Shown: piece by piece, positions 18,133 to 27,901 of the stretch | How positions within the stretch are numbered: position 1 is the stretch's first letter | Layout: every line of letters starts with the position of its first letter | From: Halomonas sp. SpR8 | Lineage (GTDB): Bacteria; Pseudomonadota; Gammaproteobacteria; Pseudomonadales; Halomonadaceae | Assembly: GCF_031010195.1 (NCBI RefSeq) | Contig: NZ_JAUAMC010000010.1 | Coordinates: 83,841-147,840 of the forward strand | DNA length: 64,000 nucleotides | Reading direction: 5' to 3' | Program-made: the position numbers and the translations under genes | Notes under the pieces: generated by a model | Databases searched by the model: none | Seen by the model: only the letters and a program-made list of their open reading frames with translations | Told to the model about the DNA's origin: nothing

Positions 18133-18151
18133 TATTGGGTAAAGAGAGTCG

Positions 18152-18778
18152 CTATAACGGCTCGCCGCGGTAGTAGTGCCACAGAAACAGCGAACCCACG
18201 CTGCGCCAGGGCGCCCAGTGTTCGACTAGCTGGCGGGCTTGCTTGGGCGTGGGTTTGTCATCCATACCCTTAAGGCGGCCAAGCGCTACTCGCAGGGCAA
18301 GATCATCGGCGGGGAAAATGTCTGGGCGCTTCAGCGAGAACATCAGATAGATCTCGGCGCTCCAGCGGCCAAACCCACGCAGCTGGGTAATCGCGGCAAT
18401 CGCCTCGTCGTCGCTTAGCTGCTCAAGCCCATCGGCGCTAAAGGTGCCCGCCAGTTCCGCTTCTGCTAGCCCCTTGGCGTACTCGATCTTGCGCCAGGAG
18501 AGCCCAGCATCGCGCAGCGCTTGGCCCTCTACCTCCATAACTGCTTTGGCATGTAGTTCAGGCAGCAGCGTATTGACGCGCGCCATAATGGCACGGGCGG
18601 CTTCGGTGGAGAGTTGCTGGCTAACGATGGTACTGAAAAATGTCGCAAAACCCTGGTCGCGCTGGCGTGGGGCAGGCGCGCCTACCAATGGATAGGCGCG
18701 GGCGATATCGGGGTCTGCCTTGGCGAGTGCCGCCATGGCATGCTCGATCATGTCAAAGGACGCGTTATCAGATGTCAT
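18152..18778 (-). CDS. DNA-3-methyladenine glycosylase (AlkA type, HhH-GPD)
   Basis: A 208-residue base-excision repair enzyme that removes alkylated purines. The helix-hairpin-helix is seen in QLRGFGRWSAEIYLMF (about residues 129-144), and the catalytic Asp follows in IFPADDLALR (about 153-162). It lacks the N-terminal domain of E. coli AlkA and has the shorter form common in many bacteria. It converges with the pirin gene and diverges from the hipA-hipB operon, whose operator-like repeats lie in the shared upstream gap. Confidence 0.9.
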   Translation of the reverse strand: MTSDNASFDMIEHAMAALAKADPDIARAYPLVGAPAPRQRDQGFATFFSTIVSQQLSTEAARAIMARVNTLLPELHAKAVMEVEGQALRDAGLSWRKIEYAKGLAEAELAGTFSADGLEQLSDDEAIAAITQLRGFGRWSAEIYLMFSLKRPDIFPADDLALRVALGRLKGMDDKPTPKQARQLVEHWAPWRSVGSLFLWHYYRGEPL

Positions 18779-18810
18779 GACGGCTCCTGGCTAAAAATGA
18801 GTGTTTTGTT

Positions 18811-18913
18811 GCTCATTAATTGAGCTTTTAGCTATTTTTGAGTATTAAAATGCACATTACTGTGCTTCGGGCTATACTATTGAGCATTAAGCTGCTCAGT
18901 TATTAACTGCTCA
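18811..18913. promoter_or_regulatory. operator-like repeats upstream of hipA-hipB
   Basis: Repeated GCTCA/TGAGC words fill the gap before hipA. A perfect inverted repeat GCTCA-TTAAT-TGAGC lies at 18811-18825; TGAGC (18881-18885) pairs with GCTCA (18894-18898); CTGCTCA recurs directly at 18892 and 18907. TATACT at 18873-18878 is a fair -10 box. HipB-type antitoxins bind such sites and repress their own operon, so these are the likely autoregulatory operators. Confidence 0.6.
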
Positions 18914-18929
18914 ATTAAGGTGGTCCACG

Positions 18930-20273
18930 TTGCTAACCATCCAGGCATTTCATCATGGCCAGTGGCACGATGCCGCCGAGCTGGTGATTGAACACCCAGA
19001 GCAGGGCCGGTGCGGGCCTGCGCGTTTGGGCTATATCACCGATTATGCCCTTGAATGGCTGGATCGCGATGATGAGCATACTTGCAGCATGCGTTTGCCC
19101 ATTGAGCTAATGAATACCCATCAGTCGAAACGCTGGTTCGCTTTTTTAGACGATATCATGCCTGCCGGGGCCAGCCGTCGTTACTGGGTCACGCAGTTGG
19201 GGGTAGCGGCGCTTACTGAGGCTGAACAAGATTACGCCCTATTGGCTAAAGGGACGATTGCTCCGGTGGGTAATTTACGTATTAAAGAAGCGCTTCCCGA
19301 GCGTCCAGCAGGCAGCACGCTAGAGCAGCAGCGCTTTGCCTTACGTGATGTTGCGGATCGGGATAGCGATTTTCTGGCTTATGCGCAGCAAATGGGCGCC
19401 GCTGGAGGCGGTGCGACCGGCGCTGGCGGTGAAGCGCCTAAGCTACTGCTACGCTGTTCGCCAGACGATCAGGTCTGGATTGATACCTATCAGGATGATG
19501 CGGCGAATACCGATCAGCACTATCTGGTGAAATTTCCTCGCGGCCAGCGCACCGAGCTTGATAACAACATACTCCGCGCGGAGTACCATTTCTATCACGA
19601 GTTAGCGTCAATGGGCGTCGCGACCATCGACACGCAAGAAATGCGGTTAATAGAAGGCGAGCGTTATCCATCGCTGTGGTTGCCCCGCTTTGATGTTGAT
19701 TACCACGAAGGGAAGCGAACGCTGCATGGGTTGGAGTCGGTTTATTCCGCGATGGAGTGTCAGCCAGGAAGCTTCTTAAACCATTTTGATGTGATTGAGG
19801 CATTGGTTGGACTGTTGAGCCAGCAATACCGCGTTCGCGAGTTAGGAGGTCATTTTGATACGGCGCGTTTCGTGAGCGAGTGGGTGAAACGCGATCTGCT
19901 TAATGTCGCTTTTGCTAATAGCGATAACCATGGCCGCAATACGGCACTGTTGAAAACGCCTCAAGGAATCTGGCTGGCGCCAGTCTACGATTTTGCGCCC
20001 ATGAAAGCTGACCCAGAAGGCATTATTCGTACCACCACTTGGGGCTCGCCGTTTGAAGAGAGCCCTGAATACAACTGGTTAGCCATTGCGGAGAACTTAA
20101 ATGCCTATGTGCCAGTCGAGCAGTTGATGGCAGAGCTAAAAGCGCTGGGGAGTCAGTTAGTTGGGTTAAAAGAGCGGCTAGCGGCCCGGGGCGTACCAGA
20201 AACGTTATTAGCTTCAAAAGCAGTAGGGTTTGATTATCTAGACGCTAAGCTGCGTCGCTGGGGGCTGGTATGA
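18930..20273 (+). CDS. hipA: HipA-family serine/threonine kinase toxin
   Basis: A 447-residue kinase toxin. After the HipA N-terminal domain come the Gly-rich loop GAGGEAPKLLLR (about residues 165-177), a lysine strand YLVKFPRG (about 198), the catalytic loop NSDNHGRNTALL (about 330-341) and the DFG-like PVYDFAPMKAD (about 351). HipA toxins phosphorylate translation factors such as GltX and bring on dormancy. The start is TTG, placed 6 nt after an AAGGTGG site. The antitoxin gene follows with an ATGA overlap; toxin-first order is the reverse of classical hipBA. Confidence 0.9.
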   Translation: MLTIQAFHHGQWHDAAELVIEHPEQGRCGPARLGYITDYALEWLDRDDEHTCSMRLPIELMNTHQSKRWFAFLDDIMPAGASRRYWVTQLGVAALTEAEQDYALLAKGTIAPVGNLRIKEALPERPAGSTLEQQRFALRDVADRDSDFLAYAQQMGAAGGGATGAGGEAPKLLLRCSPDDQVWIDTYQDDAANTDQHYLVKFPRGQRTELDNNILRAEYHFYHELASMGVATIDTQEMRLIEGERYPSLWLPRFDVDYHEGKRTLHGLESVYSAMECQPGSFLNHFDVIEALVGLLSQQYRVRELGGHFDTARFVSEWVKRDLLNVAFANSDNHGRNTALLKTPQGIWLAPVYDFAPMKADPEGIIRTTTWGSPFEESPEYNWLAIAENLNAYVPVEQLMAELKALGSQLVGLKERLAARGVPETLLASKAVGFDYLDAKLRRWGLV

Positions 20274-20590
20274 AACGCAAAGAACTCTCTAGCATTGAGC
20301 GCGAGGCGTTACTGATGGAATTATTGACCCAGCTATTGCGTGAGGAGATCAGCTCAGGGCAGGTGCTGCGTCAACTACGCCGCGAGGTGCTGGGAATGTC
20401 GCAGACACAGTATGCTGAGCTGGTGAGTATTAGTCGCCGCTCCTTGTCTGATCTGGAAGCCGATAAATCCAGTTCTACAGTGGCTCTACTAAACCAAGTA
20501 TTCCGCCCGTTGGGACTGCAGATGGGGTTAGTGCCGCGTAACCGTGAGCTACGTGAGCGTTTGCTTTCAGTCGATCCCCCTAGCGCCTGA
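20270..20590 (+). CDS. hipB: XRE-family antitoxin (HipB-like)
   Basis: A 106-residue helix-turn-helix protein; the HTH lies at about residues 35-75 (LGMSQTQYAELVSISRRSLSDLEADKSS). It overlaps hipA by 4 bp, so the two are co-translated. It should bind HipA and, with it, the GCTCA/TGAGC operators upstream. The rest of the protein is an N-terminal helix and a short C-terminal tail. Assignment as antitoxin rests on the pairing with hipA. Confidence 0.88.
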   Translation: MKRKELSSIEREALLMELLTQLLREEISSGQVLRQLRREVLGMSQTQYAELVSISRRSLSDLEADKSSSTVALLNQVFRPLGLQMGLVPRNRELRERLLSVDPPSA

Positions 20591-20742
20591 ACGCCTTTAC
20601 CCCAACATTACCTATTCAGCCCAACGTAACGATTGAGTTCGCCCGCTAACTTTTTAAACGCGGCGTGTTTCTACTTTCGTCTAATCCTGCGATCATTTGC
20701 GCCATCGTGATACCAACAGGGCGGTATCCCAAGGAGATAAGC

Positions 20743-21945
20743 ATGCAGGATTCGTCGTCTCAAGGGCTGGCGCGTAACCCGCGGCTGGCCGAATTTGTGT
20801 TGGCGCTGGGTGGCTTTGGAATCGGCACCAGCGAGTTCGTCATTATGGGCTTGATGAACCGCGTGGCGGGTGATTTAGCCGTAACCGTGCCCCAGGTGGG
20901 CTATGCGATTAGCAGCTACGCCCTGGGCGTGGTAGTGGGTGCGCCGCTGATTTCGGCACTGGCTGCGCGGGTGCCCAGGCGGACGCTATTGATCGTACTG
21001 ATGCTGGTGTTTGCGGTGGGCAATATTGCCAGCGCCATGGCGCCGGGATTCTGGTCATTTGTTGGCCTGCGTTTTCTGGCTGGTCTGCCCCACGGTGCCT
21101 ATTTTGGCATCGCCGCGCTGGTGGCCGCGGGGGCAGTGCCGGTAGATCAACGGGCGCGGGCTATCTCCCGGGTGATGATGGGCTTAACCGTGGCGATTCT
21201 GATTGGGGCACCGTTAGGTACCTGGACGGGTAACCTGTTTGGTTGGCAGATCGCCTTTGCGGGCGTGGGGGGCATTGCGCTGCTCACCGCGCTGTTAATC
21301 CGCTTGCATGTGCCGGTTCAGCCTATTGATAACTTGGCAAGCCCCGTTAGAGAGCTGTCAGCGCTGCTTAAACAGCGGGTGCTGGTCACCCTGGCGCTCG
21401 CCTGCATTGGCTGCGGCGGCATGTTCGCTATTTTTAGCTACGTGATGCCGACATTGACCCAGCAGGCGGGTATGAGCGAAGCGTTGGGGCCTTTGGTACT
21501 AGTGATCTTCGGGCTGGGCTCGATTGCCGGTAATTTAATCGGTGGGCGCATGGCGGATAGAAACCTGATGCGCGCCATACCGACCATTTTGCTCTGGTGT
21601 GGGGTGGTTCAGGGGCTGTTTTACTTTGCCGCCAATAACGTTTGGACGGGGCTGCTATGCGTTGGCCTAGTAGGCACCAGTATGGCGCTGGCGCCGTCGC
21701 TGCAAACCCGCTTAATGGATGTGGCTGAAGACGCTCAAACCATGGCTGCCTCGCTCAACCACGCGGCTTTTAACGGTGCTAATGCATTAGGCGCATGGTT
21801 GGCGGGAATGGCAATCAGTGCAGGCTTTAGCTGGTCAAGCACCGGCTTAGTAGGCGCTAGCTTGGCGCTCTGCGGGCTGGTGATTTTCGCCGCTGGGCGC
21901 TGGCTGGAAAAGCGTACTTATGGCACCGTAACCCAGCGTGCCTAG
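20743..21945 (+). CDS. MFS transporter, DHA1 drug-efflux type (AraJ-like)
   Basis: A 400-residue inner-membrane carrier with about 12 membrane segments. An N-terminal SEFVIMGLMNRVAGDL and the motif RFLAGLPHGAYFGIAALVAA mark the sugar-efflux/AraJ-YdhP branch of DHA1. Proton-driven export is expected; the substrate is unknown. The ATG at 20743 follows CAAGGAGATAAGC and is preferred over one at 20665, which would add 26 residues not typical of the family. No regulator lies beside it. Confidence 0.88.
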   Translation: MQDSSSQGLARNPRLAEFVLALGGFGIGTSEFVIMGLMNRVAGDLAVTVPQVGYAISSYALGVVVGAPLISALAARVPRRTLLIVLMLVFAVGNIASAMAPGFWSFVGLRFLAGLPHGAYFGIAALVAAGAVPVDQRARAISRVMMGLTVAILIGAPLGTWTGNLFGWQIAFAGVGGIALLTALLIRLHVPVQPIDNLASPVRELSALLKQRVLVTLALACIGCGGMFAIFSYVMPTLTQQAGMSEALGPLVLVIFGLGSIAGNLIGGRMADRNLMRAIPTILLWCGVVQGLFYFAANNVWTGLLCVGLVGTSMALAPSLQTRLMDVAEDAQTMAASLNHAAFNGANALGAWLAGMAISAGFSWSSTGLVGASLALCGLVIFAAGRWLEKRTYGTVTQRA

Positions 21946-22047
21946 TGTTGCCTGACTGTTCATCGTTATCGAACAGTGATAATTAATATGGCTAAAACGT
22001 TGAATCCTTTCTAATGTGTAAGAGCAGTAACCCATAAGGAGATGACC

Positions 22048-22299
22048 ATGCATATTCAGGTATTGAATTCGACGCGTATAGTGACCCTTGGCGCGGTAAT
22101 GGCGTTAACCATTGGCTTGGCAGGCTGCGGAACCTCCACCGGAGAGCGTGCCACTAGCGGCGCCGGTATCGGTGCTGCCGTTGGCGCGGGAGCTGCAGCC
22201 GTAACGGGTGGTAGCGTCGTCCAAGGCGCTGTTATCGGCGGTGGCGTTGGTGCTGCTACCGGTGCCGCCACGGACGAAGATGACATCAACCTCGAGTAA
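22048..22299 (+). CDS. small glycine-zipper lipoprotein
   Basis: An 83-residue lipoprotein. The signal peptide ends in a lipobox LAGC (Cys about 30); the mature part is a run of small residues (GAGIGAAVGAGAAAV...GGGVGAATGAATDEDD) like the glycine-zipper/YMGG lipoproteins of the outer membrane. AAGGAG at 22036-22041 sits 6 nt before the ATG at 22048; the ATG at 22042 would be too close to it. Function is unknown; structural or envelope-stress roles are typical of the class. Confidence 0.8.
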   Translation: MHIQVLNSTRIVTLGAVMALTIGLAGCGTSTGERATSGAGIGAAVGAGAAAVTGGSVVQGAVIGGGVGAATGAATDEDDINLE

Positions 22300-22314
22300 G
22301 TAGTCGTTGATCCA

Positions 22315-23010
22315 TTAGCGACACAGCCGAAACCCGCGCATGCCCATATGAAAATGATCGGCATGCGCGGCGTTGTAGTCTGGCCCTAGTACATTGCCAA
22401 AGGTGTCACAGGCACCATCACGGGCAGCGCGTAAAAACTCTCCTACCTCGTCTTCATCATCCCAATTGTTGATCAGCGTAATGCGCTGGCCGCTCTCGAA
22501 CTGAAAGCCCACTACATCCAGTGCCTCAGCGGTGGCATGTTCGCTGCGCCTGCCGGTTTCGCGGCCATACACGTTACGGCAGGCAAAGCTGCCCACATGA
22601 TTAACCTGGCTCACTCGGCTACCCATGAACTCCTCGGCGGCGGGTTGTAACGCATGCCGCTCATACATCACCCATGCCAGCGCCATGGGGCAAGAAGCCA
22701 CGAAACTCTGGTTAAACGTGACACCGCTTGATTGCATGCGCACGATATTGGTTAACGGACAGCTTGCCGTGGGGGAGTAATCGGCCAGCGGCGTGTAGCT
22801 CAGTTCTCCCTCAGGCACCGTATCTAACGCGGCTAAACAGCCATCGCGATCATCTGCTAAACGGCTTAATTTAAGCTGGGTAACCGGGGTGAGGGGATCG
22901 TCGATGTACAGCGGTGCCCAGGGCGCCCAGTGGCGTGGAATTTCGATAATGCCTTTTTGCAGGGCTACGCCCAGTACAATCAGACCTAGAATAAACAGCG
23001 TACTGCGCAT
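22315..23010 (-). CDS. extensin-like family protein
   Basis: About 231 residues with an N-terminal membrane anchor or signal (RSTLFILGLIVLGVALQ) and an extensin-like C-terminal domain, recognisable by CPLTNIVRMQSSGVTFNQSFVASCPMA, SEHATAEALDVVGF and the end HADHFHMG. The His/Asp arrangement resembles the D-Ala-D-Ala peptidase fold, so a cell-wall role in the periplasm is plausible but unproven. The ATG at 23010 has GGAGG 5 nt upstream and is chosen over a start at 23037. Confidence 0.85.
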   Translation of the reverse strand: MRSTLFILGLIVLGVALQKGIIEIPRHWAPWAPLYIDDPLTPVTQLKLSRLADDRDGCLAALDTVPEGELSYTPLADYSPTASCPLTNIVRMQSSGVTFNQSFVASCPMALAWVMYERHALQPAAEEFMGSRVSQVNHVGSFACRNVYGRETGRRSEHATAEALDVVGFQFESGQRITLINNWDDEDEVGEFLRAARDGACDTFGNVLGPDYNAAHADHFHMGMRGFRLCR

Positions 23011-23156
23011 ACCGACCTCCCTGTATGTCACCACCAACGCTACAGTCGCAGCGATGGGTGTGCGATACTGCGCAGCCTTGCTACTCTGCTGCAGTCGCTC
23101 TAGCTATTGGGCACTTATTTTATTGGTACTCAATTTTCGCTAACTGTTTTCGCTAA

Positions 23157-23807
<651 letters not shown>

Positions 23808-23857
23808 TCTATCCGGTTCTACTGCTCTTTAACTGCAGTTTTAAATGTTTTTCCGCT

Positions 23858-23896
23858 GGGTCGACGCCGTTTTTAACGTTTAAACGGCGTCGACCC
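23858..23896 (+). terminator. long hairpin between gmk and rpoZ
   Basis: A perfect 15-bp inverted repeat: the left arm starting GGGTCGACGCCG (23858-23872) pairs with 23882-23896 around a 9-nt loop. There is no T run after it, and its end lies 26 nt before the rpoZ start. It may act as a terminator, an attenuator or an RNA-stability element between the two genes. Confidence 0.65.
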
Positions 23897-23922
23897 GGTT
23901 CCGTCATAACAGGAAGGCTCCC

Positions 23923-24180
23923 ATGGCTCGCGTAACCGTTGAAGATTGTCTTGAAAATGTTGAAAACCGTTTCAAGCTGGTAATGATTTCCACCCAGCGT
24001 GCTCGCCAGCTGGCGCGCGGCTCCCGCGATGCGCTGCTACCCTGGGAAAACGACAAGCCCACGGTTATGGCGCTGCGTGAAATTGCCGCAGGTTTGGTGG
24101 ATCACACGGTACTGGATGAACCTGTTGAAGCCGCTGTTCGTCCGCGCCCGGCGATGGCGCCTACTCATATCGACGACTAG
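23923..24180 (+). CDS. rpoZ: RNA polymerase omega subunit
   Basis: An 85-residue subunit that helps assemble RNA polymerase and forms one of the ppGpp sites. The start [20 protein letters not shown] and the segment [29 protein letters not shown] are characteristic. Its place between gmk and spoT is the usual one in gammaproteobacteria. AGGAAGG precedes the ATG. Confidence 0.97.
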   Translation: MARVTVEDCLENVENRFKLVMISTQRARQLARGSRDALLPWENDKPTVMALREIAAGLVDHTVLDEPVEAAVRPRPAMAPTHIDD

Positions 24181-24212
24181 CGTTTACAACGAAACCGATA
24201 GAGGCGCGGTAG

Positions 24213-26357
24213 ATGTTCACCATTGATGACCTGGCCGATCGACTCGGCGGCTATTTACCCCCGGATGAGATCCAGCAGGTCAAACGCGCTTTTTATTACG
24301 CTGAGCAAGCCCACGATGGCCAGCGGCGGCGCTCTGGCGAGCCTTACGTTACCCATCCGTTAGCGGTGGCGAACATTCTTGCCAATATGCACATGGACCA
24401 TCAAAGCCTGATGGCCGCCATGCTGCATGACGTTATCGAAGATACGGGCGTTTCCAAAAAGGCCCTGGTGGCTCAGTTTGGCAAGCCGGTGGCCGAACTG
24501 GTGGATGGGGTCTCCAAACTCACCCAGATCACCTTCGAAGACAAAGCCGTCGCCCAGGCGGAAAACTTCCAGAAAATGGTGCTGGCGATGTCGCGAGATA
24601 TTCGCGTCATCATCGTTAAGTTGGCCGACCGGCTGCATAACATGCGTACCCTGGGCGCGCTACGCCCAGATAAAAAGCGCCGCATTGCCCGCGAAACCTT
24701 GGAAATTTATTCCCGCATTGCCGGGCGGCTGGGCATTAATACGATTCGTATCGAGCTTGAAGACCTCTCCTTCCAAGCCATTCATCCCATGCGTGCGGAG
24801 CGTATCAAGCGTGCGGTGGCTAAAGCGCGCGGCCATCGGCGTAGCGCCATGCGCGAACTTCAGTCATCGTTGCAAAAAAGTCTGGATGAAGATGGGCTTA
24901 ACGGCACGGTGATTGGTCGGCAAAAGCACCTACTGTCGATTTATAAAAAGATGCGCGACCAGCGAAAGCCGTTCGCCGAAATCATGGATGTGTTTGGGTT
25001 TCGCATTATTACCGAAGATGTGGCCAGCTGTTACCGTATTTTAGGCGTGGTGCATAACCTCTATAAGCCAGTGCCAGGGCGCTTTAAAGACTACATAGCG
25101 ATACCTAAAGCCAACGGCTATCAGAGCCTGCATACCACGCTGTTTGGCTCCCGGGGTATGCCCATCGAAGTGCAGATACGCACTCGTGAAATGGAGGCCA
25201 TGGCTAATAACGGCATCGCCGCTCACTGGCTTTATAAGGCAGGGCAAACCGCGCATCCGATTGCCGAAGGCAGCCACGCTCGTGCGCGTGCATGGGTTAA
25301 AGGTCTGCTGGAAATGCAGCGCCACGCTGGCGATTCATTAGAATTTATCGAGCACGTTAAAAACGATCTGTTTCCCGACGATATCTACGTGTTCACGCCC
25401 AAGGGCGACATTATGGAGCTACCCCAGGGCGCGACCGTCATTGACTTCGCCTATACCGTGCACACGGATATCGGCAATAACTGCATTGCTTGCCGTATTG
25501 ACCGTCACTTGGCACCGCTCTCGACGCGTTTAGAGAGCGGCCAGACGCTGGAGATTATTACCGCCCCAGGCGCACGGCCTAATCTGGCCTGGCTTAATTT
25601 TGTGACCACGGCCAAGGCGCGTTCAGCAATTCGCCACGCGCTTAAATATCAGCAGCAAACCGAAGCGGTCATGCTTGGCCGGCGACTGCTCAATAAGGCA
25701 TTGGCGCCGTTCGAGACTAGCCTGGAAGAGCTGGATGAGAGTACCCTCGAGCGCGCCTTCAAAGAGTTGGACGTATCCTCGGAAGAGTCGCTACTGGAGT
25801 CGCTGGGCTTAGGTAACCGCATGACCCACGTAGTGGCACGGCGCTTAGTGGATGCCGCCCACGGCGATAACTATCAGTATCCTGCGAGTGTCGAAGGCGG
25901 TAAGGCCGTGATGATCAGCGGTAGTGAAGGCATGGTGATTAACTATGCACGCTGCTGCCATCCGCTACCAGGAGACCCAGTGGTGGGCCATCTTTCCACT
26001 GGCAAAGGCTTGGTGGTTCATCGCGCCGAGTGTAAAAACGTCGTTGAGAAGAATTTTGCCGATAAAAACGACCCTGATAAGCTTTTTACTCTTGAGTGGT
26101 CAGACGCGATTGATGAAGACTTCCCGGTCGTGCTGCGCATCGAGATTGAGAGCCGCCGAGGGTTAGTCGCTGAGCTCGCCGGGTTGGTCACCGACGCCGA
26201 TGCTAATATTGAAGGGATCGGCATTGAAGAGCGTGACGCCCGTCTTTCGACGGTAAACCTAACTTTGTCGGTGAAAGGCCGCGTGCATCTAGCGCGTATT
26301 ATCAAACGTATCCGTAATCTTCCCAATGTTGGCAAAATAACCCGACTCGCCAATTAA
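24213..26357 (+). CDS. spoT: bifunctional (p)ppGpp synthetase/hydrolase
   Basis: A 714-residue stringent-response enzyme with domains in standard order. The HD hydrolase has HDVIEDT intact (His72-Asp73), so hydrolysis should be active. The synthetase domain (about 220-340) has KANGYQSLHTTLFG. A TGS domain (about 385-445) includes VFTPKGDIMELPQGATVIDFAY, and a C-terminal ACT domain begins near 640. It makes and degrades (p)ppGpp in response to starvation, including lipid and phosphate limitation. It follows rpoZ by 32 bp and precedes ridA. Confidence 0.97.
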   Translation: MFTIDDLADRLGGYLPPDEIQQVKRAFYYAEQAHDGQRRRSGEPYVTHPLAVANILANMHMDHQSLMAAMLHDVIEDTGVSKKALVAQFGKPVAELVDGVSKLTQITFEDKAVAQAENFQKMVLAMSRDIRVIIVKLADRLHNMRTLGALRPDKKRRIARETLEIYSRIAGRLGINTIRIELEDLSFQAIHPMRAERIKRAVAKARGHRRSAMRELQSSLQKSLDEDGLNGTVIGRQKHLLSIYKKMRDQRKPFAEIMDVFGFRIITEDVASCYRILGVVHNLYKPVPGRFKDYIAIPKANGYQSLHTTLFGSRGMPIEVQIRTREMEAMANNGIAAHWLYKAGQTAHPIAEGSHARARAWVKGLLEMQRHAGDSLEFIEHVKNDLFPDDIYVFTPKGDIMELPQGATVIDFAYTVHTDIGNNCIACRIDRHLAPLSTRLESGQTLEIITAPGARPNLAWLNFVTTAKARSAIRHALKYQQQTEAVMLGRRLLNKALAPFETSLEELDESTLERAFKELDVSSEESLLESLGLGNRMTHVVARRLVDAAHGDNYQYPASVEGGKAVMISGSEGMVINYARCCHPLPGDPVVGHLSTGKGLVVHRAECKNVVEKNFADKNDPDKLFTLEWSDAIDEDFPVVLRIEIESRRGLVAELAGLVTDADANIEGIGIEERDARLSTVNLTLSVKGRVHLARIIKRIRNLPNVGKITRLAN

Positions 26358-26455
26358 CACCCTATTAAACGTCATGCTGGTAACTCATCGGCATTAAACG
26401 CTATTTTCAGCTTTGAATAACGTAAGTATTACCCATTACAGGAGCGAAACATCGT

Positions 26456-26845
26456 ATGAGCAATAAAGCTGTTATCAATACGAGCAAAGCCCCGGCGGCT
26501 ATTGGGCCTTACTCCCAGGCCATTAAAGCGGGAAATACGGTTTACTTTTCCGGCCAGATTCCGCTCGATCCAGTGTCCATGGCGATTGTTTCAGAGGATT
26601 TTGAAGCCCAGGCACGCCAAGTCTTCGCCAACTTGCAAGCAGTGTGTGAAGAAGCGGCGGGCTCGCTAAGCGACATCGTCAAGCTGAATCTGTATCTCGT
26701 GGACTTGGATAACTTTGCGATTGTTAACCAAGTCATGGAAGAGTTCTTTACCGCTCCTTTCCCCGCCCGCGCCGCCGTCGGCGTAAAAGCGCTGCCCAAG
26801 GGCAGCCAGGTGGAAGCCGAAGCGGTTATGATTATCGGCGATTAA
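26456..26845 (+). CDS. ridA: RidA family reactive-intermediate deaminase
   Basis: A 129-residue YjgF/RidA protein that hydrolyses reactive enamine/imine intermediates from pyridoxal-phosphate enzymes. Conserved features are APAAIGPYSQAIKAGNTVYFSGQIPLDP (about residues 12-39), the active-site Arg in PARAAVGVKALPKG (about 103-116) and the final VEAEAVM. Members are trimers in the cytosol. Placement after spoT is common in Pseudomonas and relatives. It converges with the epimerase-like gene; a short palindrome spans the two stops. Confidence 0.95.
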   Translation: MSNKAVINTSKAPAAIGPYSQAIKAGNTVYFSGQIPLDPVSMAIVSEDFEAQARQVFANLQAVCEEAAGSLSDIVKLNLYLVDLDNFAIVNQVMEEFFTAPFPARAAVGVKALPKGSQVEAEAVMIIGD

Positions 26846-26853
26846 TCAGCTGA

Positions 26854-27735
26854 TTAGACGTTGTTAACCGCTAAGAAGCCGCCCTCTTTCAGCACCTGCG
26901 CATAGCCTTCACGGTAGCTGGGGAAACGGAATTGATAGCCAGTGCTCAATAGGCGCTGGTTATCGCAGCGCTTGCTGGTGCGACGGCGTAAAGGCGACTG
27001 CATGGTCTCGGTAGCCTCTACTTTCAACTGCTTGGCCAGCCACATCATGACGTTGTGCATGGTCACCGGCTCACAGTCGCTGCCCAGATAAATATCCGCC
27101 AGCGTCTCGCCGCTCTCCTGATAGCGAATCAGGTGGGCAATAATGCCTGTACAGTCGTCGCGATGAATGCGGTTGGAGTAAACCACCGGAGTGATCGCCG
27201 CCACACGGCCTTCAGCCACCTGATGAATCAGCCGGTCACGCCCTGGGCCGTAAATGCCTGAGAAGCGAATGACCGTGCCCGGCAGGACATGATTGATCAA
27301 CGCCTGTTCAGCTTCGCACATCAGCGTGCCAGAGAAGCTAGTTGAATCAGGCGGGGTATCCTCGTTAACGACTTCGCCTTCCTGCTGTCCATGCACGCTG
27401 GTCGAAGAGACAAAAAATACCCGACGCGGCGGCGTTTTGTGCTGCTCCATCACGCTCAGCACTCGCTTTAGACCCTCCGGGTAAGCACTTTGATAGGCGC
27501 TCTCTTCAAACCGGTCAGCGCTGACGGTGTAGACCACATAGTCAGCCTGAGGAAGGCTTGCGGCATCGGCGTCTTCAATATCGTTTAAATCCAGCTTGAG
27601 CGGTTCAATACCGGTGTCTTTCAAAGCCTCGACATTGCGGCGCAGGCCGATCACCTTATGCCCCTCGTCCAGCAATTCGCGCCCAAGGTTGATCCCAATA
27701 TCGCCACAGCCGATAATCAGTACGGTTAGCTTCAC
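26854..27735 (-). CDS. NAD(P)-binding SDR/epimerase-like protein (YeeZ-like)
   Basis: A 293-residue extended SDR-type protein. The Rossmann motif is LIIGCGDIGINLGRELL at the very N-terminus; a VYTVSADRF segment and VFFVSSTSVHGQQ (about 120) follow, but the usual YxxxK triad is not evident at its normal place, as in the YeeZ group. The GTG at 27735 follows AGAGGAG by 6 nt and is preferred to a TTG further upstream. The substrate is unknown. It diverges from oxyR. Confidence 0.8.
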   Translation of the reverse strand: MKLTVLIIGCGDIGINLGRELLDEGHKVIGLRRNVEALKDTGIEPLKLDLNDIEDADAASLPQADYVVYTVSADRFEESAYQSAYPEGLKRVLSVMEQHKTPPRRVFFVSSTSVHGQQEGEVVNEDTPPDSTSFSGTLMCEAEQALINHVLPGTVIRFSGIYGPGRDRLIHQVAEGRVAAITPVVYSNRIHRDDCTGIIAHLIRYQESGETLADIYLGSDCEPVTMHNVMMWLAKQLKVEATETMQSPLRRRTSKRCDNQRLLSTGYQFRFPSYREGYAQVLKEGGFLAVNNV

Positions 27736-27901
27736 CGTGCACTCCTCTTGATTAATATTCCCTATTAGATGCAAAGTCTCTACTAAATATGAGATTGTCG
27801 AATGAGAAGACCGACAGCAGAGCTTGCTTGTCCTTTTCCATCCCGCTGACTGTCACTTTGTTAGTCACAAGCTGCTACGAGAGGATGCCACTGGCACCGC
27901 T

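Noticed and set aside
26843..26856. Short palindrome TAATCAGCTGATTA spanning the ridA and epimerase stops as a terminator.
   Set aside because: There is no loop and no T run, so it is not a credible terminator.
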